From HGM12998 sp900756495 (GTDB lineage Bacteria; Bacillota; Clostridia; Oscillospirales; Oscillospiraceae), in NCBI GenBank assembly GCA_958477305.1, contig CAUEFI010000021.1, positions 1 to 46,318 on the forward strand: 46,318 nucleotides of DNA, given 5' to 3'. Positions within the stretch are counted from its first letter, which is position 1. Each line of letters starts with the position of its first letter. The position numbers and the translations under genes were made by a program. A model generated the notes under the pieces. That model saw only the letters and a program-made list of their open reading frames with translations. It was not told where the DNA came from and did no database searches. Of the stretch, positions 1-8,181 are shown in pieces.

Positions 1-2411
1 CTCTGGGCTACCGCAGCGACATCGAGGGCCTGACCGGCGCCGGCTGGGACCTGAAGACCGACACCCTGGCCAACAAGGTGGGCCTGTACGATGGCCTGGA
101 CGCCATCTCCCCCTCCAGCGGCCTGACCCGTGACAACACCGCCCAGCTGGTGTACAACGGCGTGCAGGCCCAGGAGGTTCAGTACCGCAACAACTACGGC
201 GAGTACTCCGGCGTCATCTACGCCCAGGAGAACGGCACCATGCTCTCCAACCGCTTCGGCGTGGTGAAGGTTGAGGGCATTGTGGCCGCCAATGAGGTCT
301 TTGGTATCGACGGCAACGGCGCTACCCTGCCCGGTAAGACCATGCTGGATGACTGCAACAGCTACTCATCCAACGGCACCACCCATTCCTACAACGGCAC
401 CTACCCCATCTCTGTAGACAACGACCTGGTGGGCCAGCGCGTAGTTATCTACGTGAAGTTCAACAGCACCCTGTCCCCTAACGCCACCAACTCCACTGTC
501 ATGGGCTCCCCCATCATCTCTGACAAGACTACCGTGGTGGAGACCACTGCCAAGCTGAAAAACACCGATGCTGTGAAGGATGCCCTGAAGGGCACCGGCG
601 TCTCCTATAACGCCGCCGCCGACGTGGCCGTCTACACCGCTAAGGGCGCCGCCGATGTGACCGGCTATGTGAAGGCGGACGGCGTCACCACTGCCCCCGG
701 TGTGCGCCAGCGCTTCATCGACAATAACGGCGACGGCAAGGTGGACCTGGTTATCCGCGAGATCAAAGACCTGTCCAAGGTCTCCGTCTACAACACCAAG
801 GACGAGAAGCTGACCCTGTCCGGCATTGGCTCCATTGACTTCGACGACATCATCGGCTACGAGGATGTGGAGAAGGACGACTATGTCCTGGTCATCAAAT
901 ACGACGACACCTACTACATCGAGAAGGTTGAGACCGTCGAGGGCACTGTTGCCTCCTACAACAACGCCAACTCCAAGATCACCGTGGACGGCACCGCCTA
1001 CGCTGTGTCCGCCGCCAAGGACTATACCAACGACCTGGACGGCGAGAAGCTGGGCGATCTGTCCGCCATGGTGGACAATGACTACGCCCTCTATCTGGAC
1101 GCCTACGGAAATGTTGTGTCCGTCAAGGTTGTGAAGGAGGCCATCGGCAACTACGCCGTCATCACCGCCTCCACTGGCACTGATACCACTGGCTTCGCCA
1201 GCGGTAAGGTCAAGCTGACCATGGCCGACGGCACCAAGGGAACCTACGACGTGAACCTGCTGGCTTCCGCCAAGAAGTGGGACGCCACCACCAAGGGACA
1301 AGATAGCGACGGCAAGAAGGAAGTCGAGATGGCCAAGGTCCTCAACGGCACCCTGGCCGGCACGCTGGTAACTTACAACATCAACGACGACGACACCGTC
1401 ACCATCGGCAAGCCCAGCTTCTTCCGCAGCGAGGACTACGGCGATGATGAAGGCACTGTGGCCACGCTGGAGAGCTCTGTCGCCACCTACACAGTTGGCA
1501 GCACCGAGGTCGTGGTTGACAACTCTACCCTGTTCTTCATCAAGAACGGTAACGGCAGCTACAGCATCGTGACCGGCCTGAAGGCCCTGCCTTCCAAGGG
1601 CGTGACTCCTAACGGTGACATCAGCGTCATCTTCGACAAGAGCGGCAGCAACAACGTCGTGACCGCCCTGCACGTCGCCGTGTCCGGCACCTATGCCTCC
1701 AGCGCCAGCTACGCCTACATCAGCGACAAATACACCAAGACCATCGTGGGCGGCGAGGATGTCTACACCTACCCTGTGGTCCTGGCCGACGGCAGCGCCG
1801 ACTCCATCCAGGTCAAGGGCGACGACACCCTGGTGAAGGGCGGCATCTACGCCTACAGCCTGGACAGTTCCGGCTACGCCATCATTGACGACACCGACGA
1901 CAAGCGCGTCTCCAACGTCTTTGTCTACGAGGCCGGCAACGGCACCGTCAGCCTGTGGAATGCCGACAACTACGACGATGATATGGGCACGTTTGCCATC
2001 GCCAAGGACGCCGCGATCTGGAACGTCGAGGATACCGACAGCATCTACGACACCTCCCTGACCAAGGCCTCCGTCTTCTCCTTCGTCAAGAACGACGACG
2101 GCGAGATCAAGACCGCCTTTGTCAGCGAGATCCGCGACAGCGCCGATGAGGACTCCATGGCCCCCATGGCCAACGTTGTGGCTGAGGACGGATCCGATAA
2201 GATCATCGTCACCCCCAAGGACGGCGAGACCGTGACCATCACCTGGGAGGGACAGTCCGCGACCTTCAAGTACGAGGCTACCAGCGCCGACGATGACACC
2301 CCCGTGGCTCAGGAGTTCACCGCCACCGGGATTGCGTCCGGCGACGAGGTGATCGTCTCCGTCGCCGTGAAGGATCTGGTCACCCGTACCTACACTGTGA
2401 CTGTAGCCTAA
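1..2411 (+). CDS. S-layer protein with SLH domain, 5'-partial
   Basis: This is the 3' portion of a large cell-surface protein; the frame is open from base 3 and the N-terminus lies outside the window. The first about 55 residues (LGYRSDIEGLTG...GLTRDNTAQLVYNG) resemble the end of an SLH repeat, the module that anchors proteins to pyruvylated secondary wall polymer. The remaining about 720 residues are a Ser/Thr/Asp/Gly/Val-rich extracellular region with almost no Cys, as expected of an S-layer or adhesin array. A calcium-loop-like segment, DNNGDGKVDL, follows QRFI near base 720. Codon choice is strongly biased to C-ending codons, which fits high expression. The C-terminus ends in a beta-rich Ig-like stretch (TVTWEG-type, RTYTVTVA). 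It is followed by a strong terminator. The class is confident; the individual function is unknown. Confidence 0.85.
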   Translation, partial: LGYRSDIEGLTGAGWDLKTDTLANKVGLYDGLDAISPSSGLTRDNTAQLVYNGVQAQEVQYRNNYGEYSGVIYAQENGTMLSNRFGVVKVEGIVAANEVFGIDGNGATLPGKTMLDDCNSYSSNGTTHSYNGTYPISVDNDLVGQRVVIYVKFNSTLSPNATNSTVMGSPIISDKTTVVETTAKLKNTDAVKDALKGTGVSYNAAADVAVYTAKGAADVTGYVKADGVTTAPGVRQRFIDNNGDGKVDLVIREIKDLSKVSVYNTKDEKLTLSGIGSIDFDDIIGYEDVEKDDYVLVIKYDDTYYIEKVETVEGTVASYNNANSKITVDGTAYAVSAAKDYTNDLDGEKLGDLSAMVDNDYALYLDAYGNVVSVKVVKEAIGNYAVITASTGTDTTGFASGKVKLTMADGTKGTYDVNLLASAKKWDATTKGQDSDGKKEVEMAKVLNGTLAGTLVTYNINDDDTVTIGKPSFFRSEDYGDDEGTVATLESSVATYTVGSTEVVVDNSTLFFIKNGNGSYSIVTGLKALPSKGVTPNGDISVIFDKSGSNNVVTALHVAVSGTYASSASYAYISDKYTKTIVGGEDVYTYPVVLADGSADSIQVKGDDTLVKGGIYAYSLDSSGYAIIDDTDDKRVSNVFVYEAGNGTVSLWNADNYDDDMGTFAIAKDAAIWNVEDTDSIYDTSLTKASVFSFVKNDDGEIKTAFVSEIRDSADEDSMAPMANVVAEDGSDKIIVTPKDGETVTITWEGQSATFKYEATSADDDTPVAQEFTATGIASGDEVIVSVAVKDLVTRTYTVTVA

Positions 2412-2448
2412 ACCGCTTCGGTCCGGCTTAGCCTGTTCGGTATAGCCT

Positions 2449-2488
2449 AAAGCGCGCCCCAGGTCAGACGACCTGGGGCGCGCTTTTT
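2449..2488 (+). terminator. Intrinsic terminator of S-layer gene
   Basis: A 17-bp perfect stem (arms 2449-2465 and 2470-2486) with a 4-base loop is followed by a T run. It lies 38 bases after the S-layer stop codon. Confidence 0.92.
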
Positions 2489-2515
2489 GATCAAAGGCGT
2501 CAGAAGAGAGACTCC

Positions 2516-2565
2516 TTAAAAAACATCCGCCTCCCGGGCTCTGCAGAGCCCGGGAGGCGGATGTT
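2516..2565 (-). terminator. Perfect palindrome, terminator of the proC-linked gene
   Basis: Bases 2522-2565 form a perfect 44-base palindrome with no spacer (22-bp arms, centre CTG/CAG). On the minus strand it is followed by a run of T (plus-strand A's at 2518-2523), so it is oriented to stop transcription from the gene that ends at 2594. Confidence 0.8.
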
Positions 2566-2593
2566 CCATATTGATGGCAGAGGCGCGGCGCCA

Positions 2594-3025
2594 TTAGATT
2601 TTGGTAAACTCCGAAACCCGCGCCAAGATCTGATTCATCAGCGTATCAAACTCAGCCAGGGGCTCCTCCACGAAGGTCAGATCTCCGGGCTTTCCCCGGA
2701 CCAGCCAGAAGATGGCCACCAGATACTCCATCTGTCCCTTCTCCAGCTTGCGGGTCAGAGGCCTGCCGTCCTTATAGGCGTAGATGGTCAGGCGGCTGGC
2801 GTATTTCCCGGGCAGCCTGCCCTTCTCCCGCAGGGGGTAGACCGACGCCCGGTTTCCCAAGCCCTCCTTGAGCTGCACCAGCATGGGCCGCAGCTCAAGG
2901 CCATATTTCCTGGCCCGCCGCTCGTATTCGCCCAGCCGCTCCCGACACTGGTCCATCACTGCGCCCTCAAACTCCAACACACGCGCTACGGTGTCGTCCA
3001 TCCGGGCGCCGCCCATTCCGCTCAT
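2594..3025 (-). CDS. Conserved-looking small protein, function unknown, coupled to proC
   Basis: A 143-residue soluble protein with no signal peptide or membrane segment. The N-terminal half is charged and probably helical (VLEFEGAVMDQCRERLGEYERRARKYG). The C-terminal half contains an aromatic strand-like section (SRLTIYAYKDG) and ends in a predicted helix. I recognise no domain. The start at 3025 has a good ribosome binding site (GGGGAGG, 7-base spacing) inside the end of proC, only 14 bases past its stop codon, so it is almost certainly translated from the proC mRNA. A strong terminator follows. Upstream Met and alternative Met codons within the first nine residues leave the start slightly uncertain. 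Confidence 0.7.
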   Translation of the reverse strand: MSGMGGARMDDTVARVLEFEGAVMDQCRERLGEYERRARKYGLELRPMLVQLKEGLGNRASVYPLREKGRLPGKYASRLTIYAYKDGRPLTRKLEKGQMEYLVAIFWLVRGKPGDLTFVEEPLAEFDTLMNQILARVSEFTKI

Positions 3026-3039
3026 ACCAGTTCCTCCCC

Positions 3040-3843
3040 TCAGCCCTTCCCCAGGCTCACATTCTTCTCATAGGCCGCCAGCACCGCCTCGATGGCGGCC
3101 GAACGGAAGGCCCGCCGCTCCAGAGCGGCCACACCCGCGATGGTGGAGCCGCCGGGTGAGCACACCGCATCCTTCAGCGCGCCGGGGTGTTCGCCGCTCT
3201 CCAGCACCATCGCCGCCGCCCCCAGCACGGTCTGGGCGGCGTAAATCTGCGCCTCCCGCCGGGGCAGCCCCGTCATCACACCCCCGTCGGCCAGCGCCTC
3301 AATAAACTGGTACACATAGGCCGGTCCGCAGCCCGCCACGGCGGTAAACTGATCCATCAGGCCCTCAGAGATCCGCTCCACCCGGCCCGCCCGGCTCAAA
3401 ATCTCCTCCACGGCCCCGAAATGCACCTCGGCCACGCCGGGCGCGGCAGTGAGGGCCAGCATCCCCTGCCCAATGGCGGCGCAGGTATTGGGCATCACCC
3501 GCAGCACCGGGACCTCCTGTCCCACCCAGGCCCTGATGGCATCGGTTCGGATGCCGGCGGCGATGGACACGACGGCCTGTCCGGCTGTCAGCCCGGGGGC
3601 CAGGGCACGGGCCACCTCCGGCAGCACCTGGGGCTTGACGCACAGGAAAACGTAGGACGCAGCCCCAGCCGCCTCCCCGTTGGTTCGGGCTGCCGTACAG
3701 CCCAGTTCTTCCGCCAGAGCCTGCGCCTTCTCATACAGATAATCGGCAATGACCACCTGGTCCGGCCCGACCGCACGGCAGGCCGCCCGGATCAGCGCCC
3801 CGCCCATATTTCCGGTACCAATAAAGGCCGCTTTCTTCAACAT
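3040..3843 (-). CDS. proC: Pyrroline-5-carboxylate reductase
   Basis: Catalyses the last step of proline synthesis, NAD(P)H-dependent reduction of 1-pyrroline-5-carboxylate to proline, in the cytoplasm. The N-terminal Rossmann motif is GTGNMGG (residues 9-15 counted from the chosen start). The ProC signature region is also present: FTAVAGCGPAYVYQFIEALAD, then GVMTGLPR, and the terminal block CSPGGSTIAGVAALE. At 267 residues it has normal ProC length. I chose the ATG at 3843 (MLKKAAFIGTG) because family members begin there; an in-frame ATG 21 bases upstream lacks a convincing ribosome binding site. It is the first gene of a two-gene unit with the unknown gene at 2594. Confidence 0.95.
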   Translation of the reverse strand: MLKKAAFIGTGNMGGALIRAACRAVGPDQVVIADYLYEKAQALAEELGCTAARTNGEAAGAASYVFLCVKPQVLPEVARALAPGLTAGQAVVSIAAGIRTDAIRAWVGQEVPVLRVMPNTCAAIGQGMLALTAAPGVAEVHFGAVEEILSRAGRVERISEGLMDQFTAVAGCGPAYVYQFIEALADGGVMTGLPRREAQIYAAQTVLGAAAMVLESGEHPGALKDAVCSPGGSTIAGVAALERRAFRSAAIEAVLAAYEKNVSLGKG

Positions 3844-3954
3844 GTCACATTCCCGCTTTCCCATTGAAAAATCTGGAGCTATTGTATCATATCCGATTGC
3901 AAATTGCGATCTCTTTTTGATATACTAGATTTCATGAATGAAAGGGGTGTTTTT

Positions 3955-4485
3955 ATGTCGGACCATATGGGACTGCTTCACATCTACTATGGAGACGGCA
4001 AGGGCAAGACCACGGCGGCCTTTGGACTGGCTCTGCGCTGCGCCGGACGGGGCAGACGGGTGGTCATCGCCCAGTTCCTGAAGGGAGGCGGCAGCGGCGA
4101 AGTGTCCGCTGCACAGCGCTTTCCTGAGATCCTGCTCCTCCGCGGCGAGGGCCCGAACAAATTTACCTTCCAGATGAACGGCGAGGAAAAGTCACAGACC
4201 GCCGCGGCCTGCCTCACCCTGTTCCGCTCCGCTGCTGAGCAGGCCGTCTCGGAGAACGCCCGCCTGCTGGTGCTCGACGAGCTCATCGACGCCTGCTCCG
4301 GCTTTCTCCCCCTGGAGGAGGTCACATCCTTCCTGGACGGCAGGCCGGCAGGCCTGGAGGTAGTCATCACCGGACACAGCCTGCCCAAAGCGCTGGCCGA
4401 ACGGGCCGACTATATCTCCCATGTCGTCAAAGAAAAGCACCCCTATGACAGAGGGGTAATGGCCCGGCCTGACATTGAATTTTAG
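3955..4485 (+). CDS. Cob(I)yrinic acid a,c-diamide adenosyltransferase (CobO/BtuR type)
   Basis: Transfers the adenosyl group of ATP to the cobalt of corrinoids, giving the adenosylcobalamin form. The N-terminal P-loop is GDGKGKTT (residues 13-20), the CobO-family variant. It is followed by CAGRGRRVVIAQFLKGG, then the LVLDELIDA block (Walker-B-like) and VVITGHSLPKALAERADYISHV near the end, with the typical HPYDRGV close. At 176 residues it is of normal length. The ATG at 3955 has AAAGGGG upstream with about 8-base spacing. The gene stands alone and converges on greA with a 4-base overlap of the coding ends. No cobalamin biosynthesis genes are nearby, so salvage or coenzyme repair is plausible. 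Confidence 0.92.
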   Translation: MSDHMGLLHIYYGDGKGKTTAAFGLALRCAGRGRRVVIAQFLKGGGSGEVSAAQRFPEILLLRGEGPNKFTFQMNGEEKSQTAAACLTLFRSAAEQAVSENARLLVLDELIDACSGFLPLEEVTSFLDGRPAGLEVVITGHSLPKALAERADYISHVVKEKHPYDRGVMARPDIEF

Positions 4486-4985
4486 AATTGGTTCAGGGCT
4501 GCGCTTCCGTCGTCCGCCCCTTTTTCAATCGCCCGAATTACCACATCATACCCAAAGGCCGCGTTTACCTGGATATGGACCCGCTCCCCTACTTTCCGGC
4601 CCAGCAGGGCCTTGCCCACAGGCGACTCCTTGCTGATGAGCCCCCGCAAGGCGTCCTGCCGGACGGTGGTGACGATCTGATAGGTCTCTGTCTCGTCGTC
4701 CTCCTCCAGGTATACGGTGACCCTGTCGTAGAGGCCCACCGTGCCCTCCCCCGAAGTATCCCGGATGACGCGCGCCGTCTTTATCATATTCTCCAGAAAG
4801 CGAATCCGGCTCTCATTTCGGTTCTTCTCCTGTTTGGCGGCCTTGTACTCGAAGTTCTCGCTCAGATCGCCAAAGCCCCTGGCCTCCTTCACCGCCTCCA
4901 GCAGCTTGGGCCGCAGCTCGATGCGCCTGTGGTCCAGCTCCGCCTTCATCATCTGGATGTCCTTTTCCGTCAGCTCGTTGTACAT
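4482..4985 (-). CDS. greA: Transcription elongation factor GreA
   Basis: Rescues backtracked RNA polymerase by stimulating transcript cleavage. The N-terminal coiled-coil domain (about residues 1-75) has the hallmark basic/acidic tip region ...ARGFGDLSENFEYKAAKQEKN. The C-terminal FKBP-like domain includes SKESPVGKALLGRKVGE, the classic GreA signature. The product is 167 residues, slightly longer than usual. I use the ATG at 4985 because AGGGAG lies 8 bases upstream; the ATG at 4991 would sit too close to it. The last bases overlap the end of the convergent cobalamin adenosyltransferase gene. Confidence 0.95.
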   Translation of the reverse strand: MYNELTEKDIQMMKAELDHRRIELRPKLLEAVKEARGFGDLSENFEYKAAKQEKNRNESRIRFLENMIKTARVIRDTSGEGTVGLYDRVTVYLEEDDETETYQIVTTVRQDALRGLISKESPVGKALLGRKVGERVHIQVNAAFGYDVVIRAIEKGADDGSAALNQF

Positions 4986-5010
4986 GTCCATCGCTCCCTT
5001 TCCTGGAGCT

Positions 5011-5039
5011 ATGATAGCACAGCGGGGCGCGCCGGGCAA
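5011..5039 (-). promoter_or_regulatory. Candidate greA promoter
   Basis: On the minus strand, TTGCCC and TATCAT are separated by 17 bases, ending about 25 bases before the greA start. The match is partial in both boxes. Confidence 0.5.
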
Positions 5040-5069
5040 GAGCGCCCTGCCCTCTCTGCAAAATAGCGG

Positions 5070-5098
5070 TTGACTTTTCCGCCGTCCCCCTCTATACT
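5070..5098 (+). promoter_or_regulatory. Promoter of the gcv operon
   Basis: TTGACT (5070-5075) and TATACT (5093-5098) lie 17 bases apart, one mismatch from consensus in each box. Transcription would start near 5105, just upstream of the riboswitch. Confidence 0.85.
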
Positions 5099-5116
5099 GG
5101 GAAGTACAAAGGAATA

Positions 5117-5305
5117 TCGTCGGATGACGGGACCGAGAGAGCGCGAGCAATCGCCGCCGAAGGGGAATGGCTGTAAAATCTCTCAGGCAAAGGGATCGGC
5201 CCCTGACGAACCTCTGGAAAGCGGATCATCTCCGCGCCGTCGAGGCAACTCCGGCAGGGCGCGCAGCGCCGGGGCCGGGGGAAACTTTCAGGTTATATGA
5301 CAGAG
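5117..5305 (+). promoter_or_regulatory. Tandem glycine riboswitch (gcvT leader)
   Basis: Two consecutive aptamers with the conserved gcvT-motif signatures can be read. Aptamer I (about 5129-5202) has GGGACCGAGAGAG, GCCGCCGAAGGGG and CTCTCAGGCAAAGGGA. Aptamer II (about 5210-5305) has CCTCTGGAAAGCGG, GCCGTCGAGGCAAC and AACTTTCAGG...GACAGAG. It precedes the glycine cleavage genes, the classic target. The 3' strand of the aptamer II closing stem (CAGAG, 5301-5305) overlaps the 5' arm of the following terminator, so glycine binding should prevent terminator formation and turn expression on. Confidence 0.95.
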
Positions 5306-5336
5306 CGTATGGCTTTATTTGCCATGCGCTCTTTTT
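5302..5336 (+). terminator. Riboswitch-controlled terminator
   Basis: Arms 5302-5313 and 5321-5332 pair over about 12 bp with a 7-base loop and are followed by TTTTT. It sits between the riboswitch and gcvT and shares bases with the last riboswitch stem, making it the expression platform. Confidence 0.88.
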
Positions 5337-5364
5337 GTTTTTTATTTCAGAAGGAGGAAGAGAG

Positions 5365-6435
5365 ATGGAACGTAAAACGCCCCTCTATGACCGCCACGTG
5401 GCGGCGGGAGGCAAGATCGTCCCCTTTGCCGGGTGGCTGCTGCCCGTGCAGTACGCCGGCGTCATCGCCGAGCACAGGGCGGTGCGGAGCGCCTGCGGGC
5501 TCTTCGACGTGTCCCACATGGGGGAGATCGTCCTCCGGGGCAGCGAGGCCCTGGAGAATTTGAACCGGCTCATGACCAACGACTTCTCCGACCTGGGCGA
5601 GGGTCAGGCCCGATACTCCCCCATGTGCGACGAGAGGGGCGGCGTGGTGGACGACCTCATCGTCTACAAGTGCGGCGCGGGCTCCTATCTGGTGGTGGTC
5701 AACGCCGCCAACACCGAAAAGGACTTCCAGTGGATCTGCAGCCACCTGACTCCCGGCTGCGAAGCGGAGGACATCTCCGGTCAGGTGGCCCAGCTGGCGC
5801 TTCAGGGCCCAAAGGCGGAGGACATTCTCTCCCGTCTGACCCGCGAGATCCCCGCCAAAAACTACACTGCCGTCCGCGGCACGGTGGCCGGGCTGGGCTG
5901 CCTGATCTCCCGCACCGGCTACACCGGCGAGGACGGCTTCGAGCTCTACTGCGCCCCCGGCGATGCCGTAGCCCTGTGGGAGGCGCTGCTGGAGGCTGGG
6001 GCCCCCGACGGTCTGGTCCCCTGCGGCCTGGGCGCCCGGGACACCCTGCGCCTGGAGGCCGCCATGCCCCTCTACGGCCACGAGCTCTCAGCGGATATCA
6101 ACCCCTACGAGGCGGGTCTGGGCATCTTCGTCAAGCTGGACAAACCAGACTTCATTGGCCGCTCCGCCCTGGAGCAGGCCCGCCCTGTACAGCGCCGCCG
6201 GGTAGGCCTCAAAATGACCGGCCGGGGCATCGCCCGGGAGACCTGCCCTGTCTACGACGGCGATCGCCAGGTGGGCGTGGTCACCTCAGGCACCCACTGC
6301 CCCTGGGTCAACCAAGCCGTAGCCCTGGCTCTGGTGGAAACCGCCTATAAGGAGCCCGGCACGCACCTCTCGGTGGACGTTCGCGGCCGCCGGGTGGAGG
6401 CCGAAATCGTGAGGACACCCTTCTATAAGCGCTAA
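5365..6435 (+). CDS. gcvT: Glycine cleavage system T protein (aminomethyltransferase)
   Basis: Transfers the aminomethyl carbon from lipoylated GcvH to tetrahydrofolate, releasing ammonia and 5,10-methylene-THF. The sequence starts with the family pattern TPLYDRHVAAGGKIVPFAGW. FDVSHMGEI (folate-binding domain start), ARYSPMCDERGGVVDDLIVYK and RTGYTGEDGFELY follow, and the C-terminal domain has GLGARDTLRLEAAMPLYGHEL. Length, 356 residues, is normal. The ATG at 5365 has AAGGAGG 7-8 bases upstream. It is the first gene of the glycine-riboswitch-controlled operon gcvT-gcvH-gcvPA-gcvPB-lpd. Confidence 0.97.
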   Translation: MERKTPLYDRHVAAGGKIVPFAGWLLPVQYAGVIAEHRAVRSACGLFDVSHMGEIVLRGSEALENLNRLMTNDFSDLGEGQARYSPMCDERGGVVDDLIVYKCGAGSYLVVVNAANTEKDFQWICSHLTPGCEAEDISGQVAQLALQGPKAEDILSRLTREIPAKNYTAVRGTVAGLGCLISRTGYTGEDGFELYCAPGDAVALWEALLEAGAPDGLVPCGLGARDTLRLEAAMPLYGHELSADINPYEAGLGIFVKLDKPDFIGRSALEQARPVQRRRVGLKMTGRGIARETCPVYDGDRQVGVVTSGTHCPWVNQAVALALVETAYKEPGTHLSVDVRGRRVEAEIVRTPFYKR

Positions 6436-6476
6436 ATTTGTATAAAATACAACATATTATACAGGAGGCAATCAAA

Positions 6477-6857
6477 ATGAATATTCCTCAGAACCTGTCC
6501 TATTCCAAATCCCACGAGTGGGTCAAGCTGGAGGGCGGCGAGGCCCTGGTAGGGCTCACCGACTTTGCCCAGAGCGAGCTGGGCGACATCGTCTTTGTCA
6601 ACCTGCCCCAGGAGGGCGACGCCGTCTCCGCCGGGGAGGCTCTGGGCGATGTGGAGTCGGTCAAAGCAGTCTCGGACGTCATATGCCCTGTTACCGGCAC
6701 TGTGCTGGCTGTCAACGAGGCCCTGCTGGACAACCCCGCCCTGGTCAACGAGGACCCCTACGAGGCCTGGTTCATTCGGGTGGGCAGCCTGGGCGGCCAG
6801 GAGGAGCTGCTGGACGCCGCCGCCTACGAGGCCCACTGCGCCGCCGAAAAGGAGTAA
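6477..6857 (+). CDS. gcvH: Glycine cleavage system H protein
   Basis: Lipoyl carrier that shuttles the aminomethyl group between the P, T and L proteins. The lipoylation site is Lys63 in GDVESVKAVSD, the invariant ESVKA context. The N-terminus (SYSKSHEWVKLEGGEALVGLTDFAQ) and the LVNEDPYEAWF region are standard, and the 126-residue length is typical. The ATG at 6477 has AGGAGG upstream. A 41-base AT-rich gap separates it from gcvT. The ribosome binding site of gcvPA lies inside its last codons. Confidence 0.97.
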   Translation: MNIPQNLSYSKSHEWVKLEGGEALVGLTDFAQSELGDIVFVNLPQEGDAVSAGEALGDVESVKAVSDVICPVTGTVLAVNEALLDNPALVNEDPYEAWFIRVGSLGGQEELLDAAAYEAHCAAEKE

Positions 6858-6861
6858 GCCG

Positions 6862-8181
6862 ATGGGAAGCTATCTGCCCGCCACAGAGCCGGAGCGCCAA
6901 ACCATGCTCTCCGGCCTGGGCCTGAACGGACCGGAGGACCTCTTTGACTGCGTGCCCAAGGCTGTGCGCCTGTCCGCCCCGCCCGAGGGGCTGCCCGGCC
7001 CCAGGTCTGAGCTGGAGGTCCGCCGCCTCATGGAGGGACTGGCCGCCAAAAACACCGTCTTCCCCACCATTCTGCGGGGAGCGGGGGCCTACCGGCACTA
7101 CATCCCCGCCGCCGTCTCCGCCATTGCCGCCAAAGAGGAGTTCGTCACCGCCTACACCCCCTATCAGGCCGAGATCAGCCAGGGGGTGCTTCAGTCCATC
7201 TTTGAGTTCCAGACCATGATCTGCGAACTCACCGGCCTGGACGCCGCCAACGCCTCAGTGTACGACGGGGCCTCCGCCGCCGCAGAGGCCGTCGCCATGT
7301 GCCGGGACCGGAAGCGGGGCCGGGTATACCTCTCCGCTGCCGTCCACCCCGACGTGATCGCCACCGTACGCACTTACTGCTTCGGATCCGGGGCCGAGCT
7401 GGAGATCCTCCCCGTCAGGGACGGCGTCACCGACCTTGAGGCCCTGCGCGCCGCCCTGGGGGTGGACGCCGCCTGTGTTCTGATCCAGCAGCCCAACTTC
7501 TTCGGGGCGCTGGAGCCCTGCGGCGAGATTGCGGATATCGTCCACGCTGCGGGGGCCAAGCTCATCATGAGCGTCAACCCCGCCGCCCTGGGGGTACTCA
7601 AGTCCCCCGGCGCATGCGGAGCTGACATCGCCGTGGGCGAGGGTCAGCCCCTGGGCATCCCTCTGTCCTGGGGCGGGCCCTACCTGGGCTTCATGGCCGC
7701 CGCCGCCCCCCTGATGCGCAAGCTCCCCGGCCGGATCGTGGGTGAAACCACAGACGCCAAGGGAGAACGGGCCTTCGTCCTCACCATGCAGGCCCGGGAG
7801 CAGCACATCCGCCGGGAGAAGGCCAGCTCCAATGTGTGCTCCAACCAGGCCCTGTGCGCCCTCACCGCCTCAGTCTACCTCACTCTCATGGGACCGGAAG
7901 GGCTGCGGCAGGTGGGCGAGCAGTCCCACGCTAAGGCCGTCTACCTGGCGGACGCGCTGTGCGCCGTCCCCGGCGTCTCCCTGCGGTACGACCGGCCCTT
8001 CTTCCACGAATTTCTCACCGACCTGCCCGTCCCGGCGGAGCGGGTGCTCTCCGCCCTGGAGCGCGAGGGCATTCTGGGCGGCCTGCCCTGGGAGGGCGGC
8101 GTCCTCTGGTGCGCCACAGAGGTCTGCACCAGGGAAGAGCTGGATCGGGCCGCGGACATCGTAAAGGAGGCGTGCCGCTGA
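6862..8181 (+). CDS. gcvPA: Glycine dehydrogenase (decarboxylating), subunit 1
   Basis: The N-terminal half of the two-subunit PLP-dependent P protein, which with GcvPB decarboxylates glycine and loads GcvH. Family landmarks are YLPATEPERQTML at the N-terminus, FLGAGAYRHYIPA-like GAGAYRHYIPAAV, TAYTPYQAEISQGVLQSIFEFQTMICELTGLD, NASVYDGASAAAEA and REQHIRREKASSNVCSNQALCAL. At 439 residues it is close to the usual 440-450. The ATG at 6862 is preceded by AAAAGGAG overlapping the end of gcvH, and its stop overlaps the ATG of gcvPB by one base (TGATG), so the two subunits are translationally coupled. Confidence 0.96.
   Translation: MGSYLPATEPERQTMLSGLGLNGPEDLFDCVPKAVRLSAPPEGLPGPRSELEVRRLMEGLAAKNTVFPTILRGAGAYRHYIPAAVSAIAAKEEFVTAYTPYQAEISQGVLQSIFEFQTMICELTGLDAANASVYDGASAAAEAVAMCRDRKRGRVYLSAAVHPDVIATVRTYCFGSGAELEILPVRDGVTDLEALRAALGVDAACVLIQQPNFFGALEPCGEIADIVHAAGAKLIMSVNPAALGVLKSPGACGADIAVGEGQPLGIPLSWGGPYLGFMAAAAPLMRKLPGRIVGETTDAKGERAFVLTMQAREQHIRREKASSNVCSNQALCALTASVYLTLMGPEGLRQVGEQSHAKAVYLADALCAVPGVSLRYDRPFFHEFLTDLPVPAERVLSALEREGILGGLPWEGGVLWCATEVCTREELDRAADIVKEACR

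Noticed and set aside
366..2594. Long minus-strand open frame (742 codons) opposite the S-layer gene
   Set aside because: Antisense shadow of a gene with biased codons; Gly/Val/Asp-rich without motifs, while the plus-strand protein has an SLH repeat.
3895..3907. 13-mer GATTGCAAATTGC repeated at 24271-24283 as a regulatory motif
   Set aside because: One copy is before the cobalamin adenosyltransferase and the other lies in the groES-groEL gap. There is no shared promoter position or pathway, so I treat it as chance. It also cautions that TTGCAA-type motifs elsewhere may be chance.
6436..6476. Internal promoter in the AT-rich gcvT-gcvH gap
   Set aside because: TTGTAT and ATTATA are only about 12 bases apart, too close for a SigA promoter.
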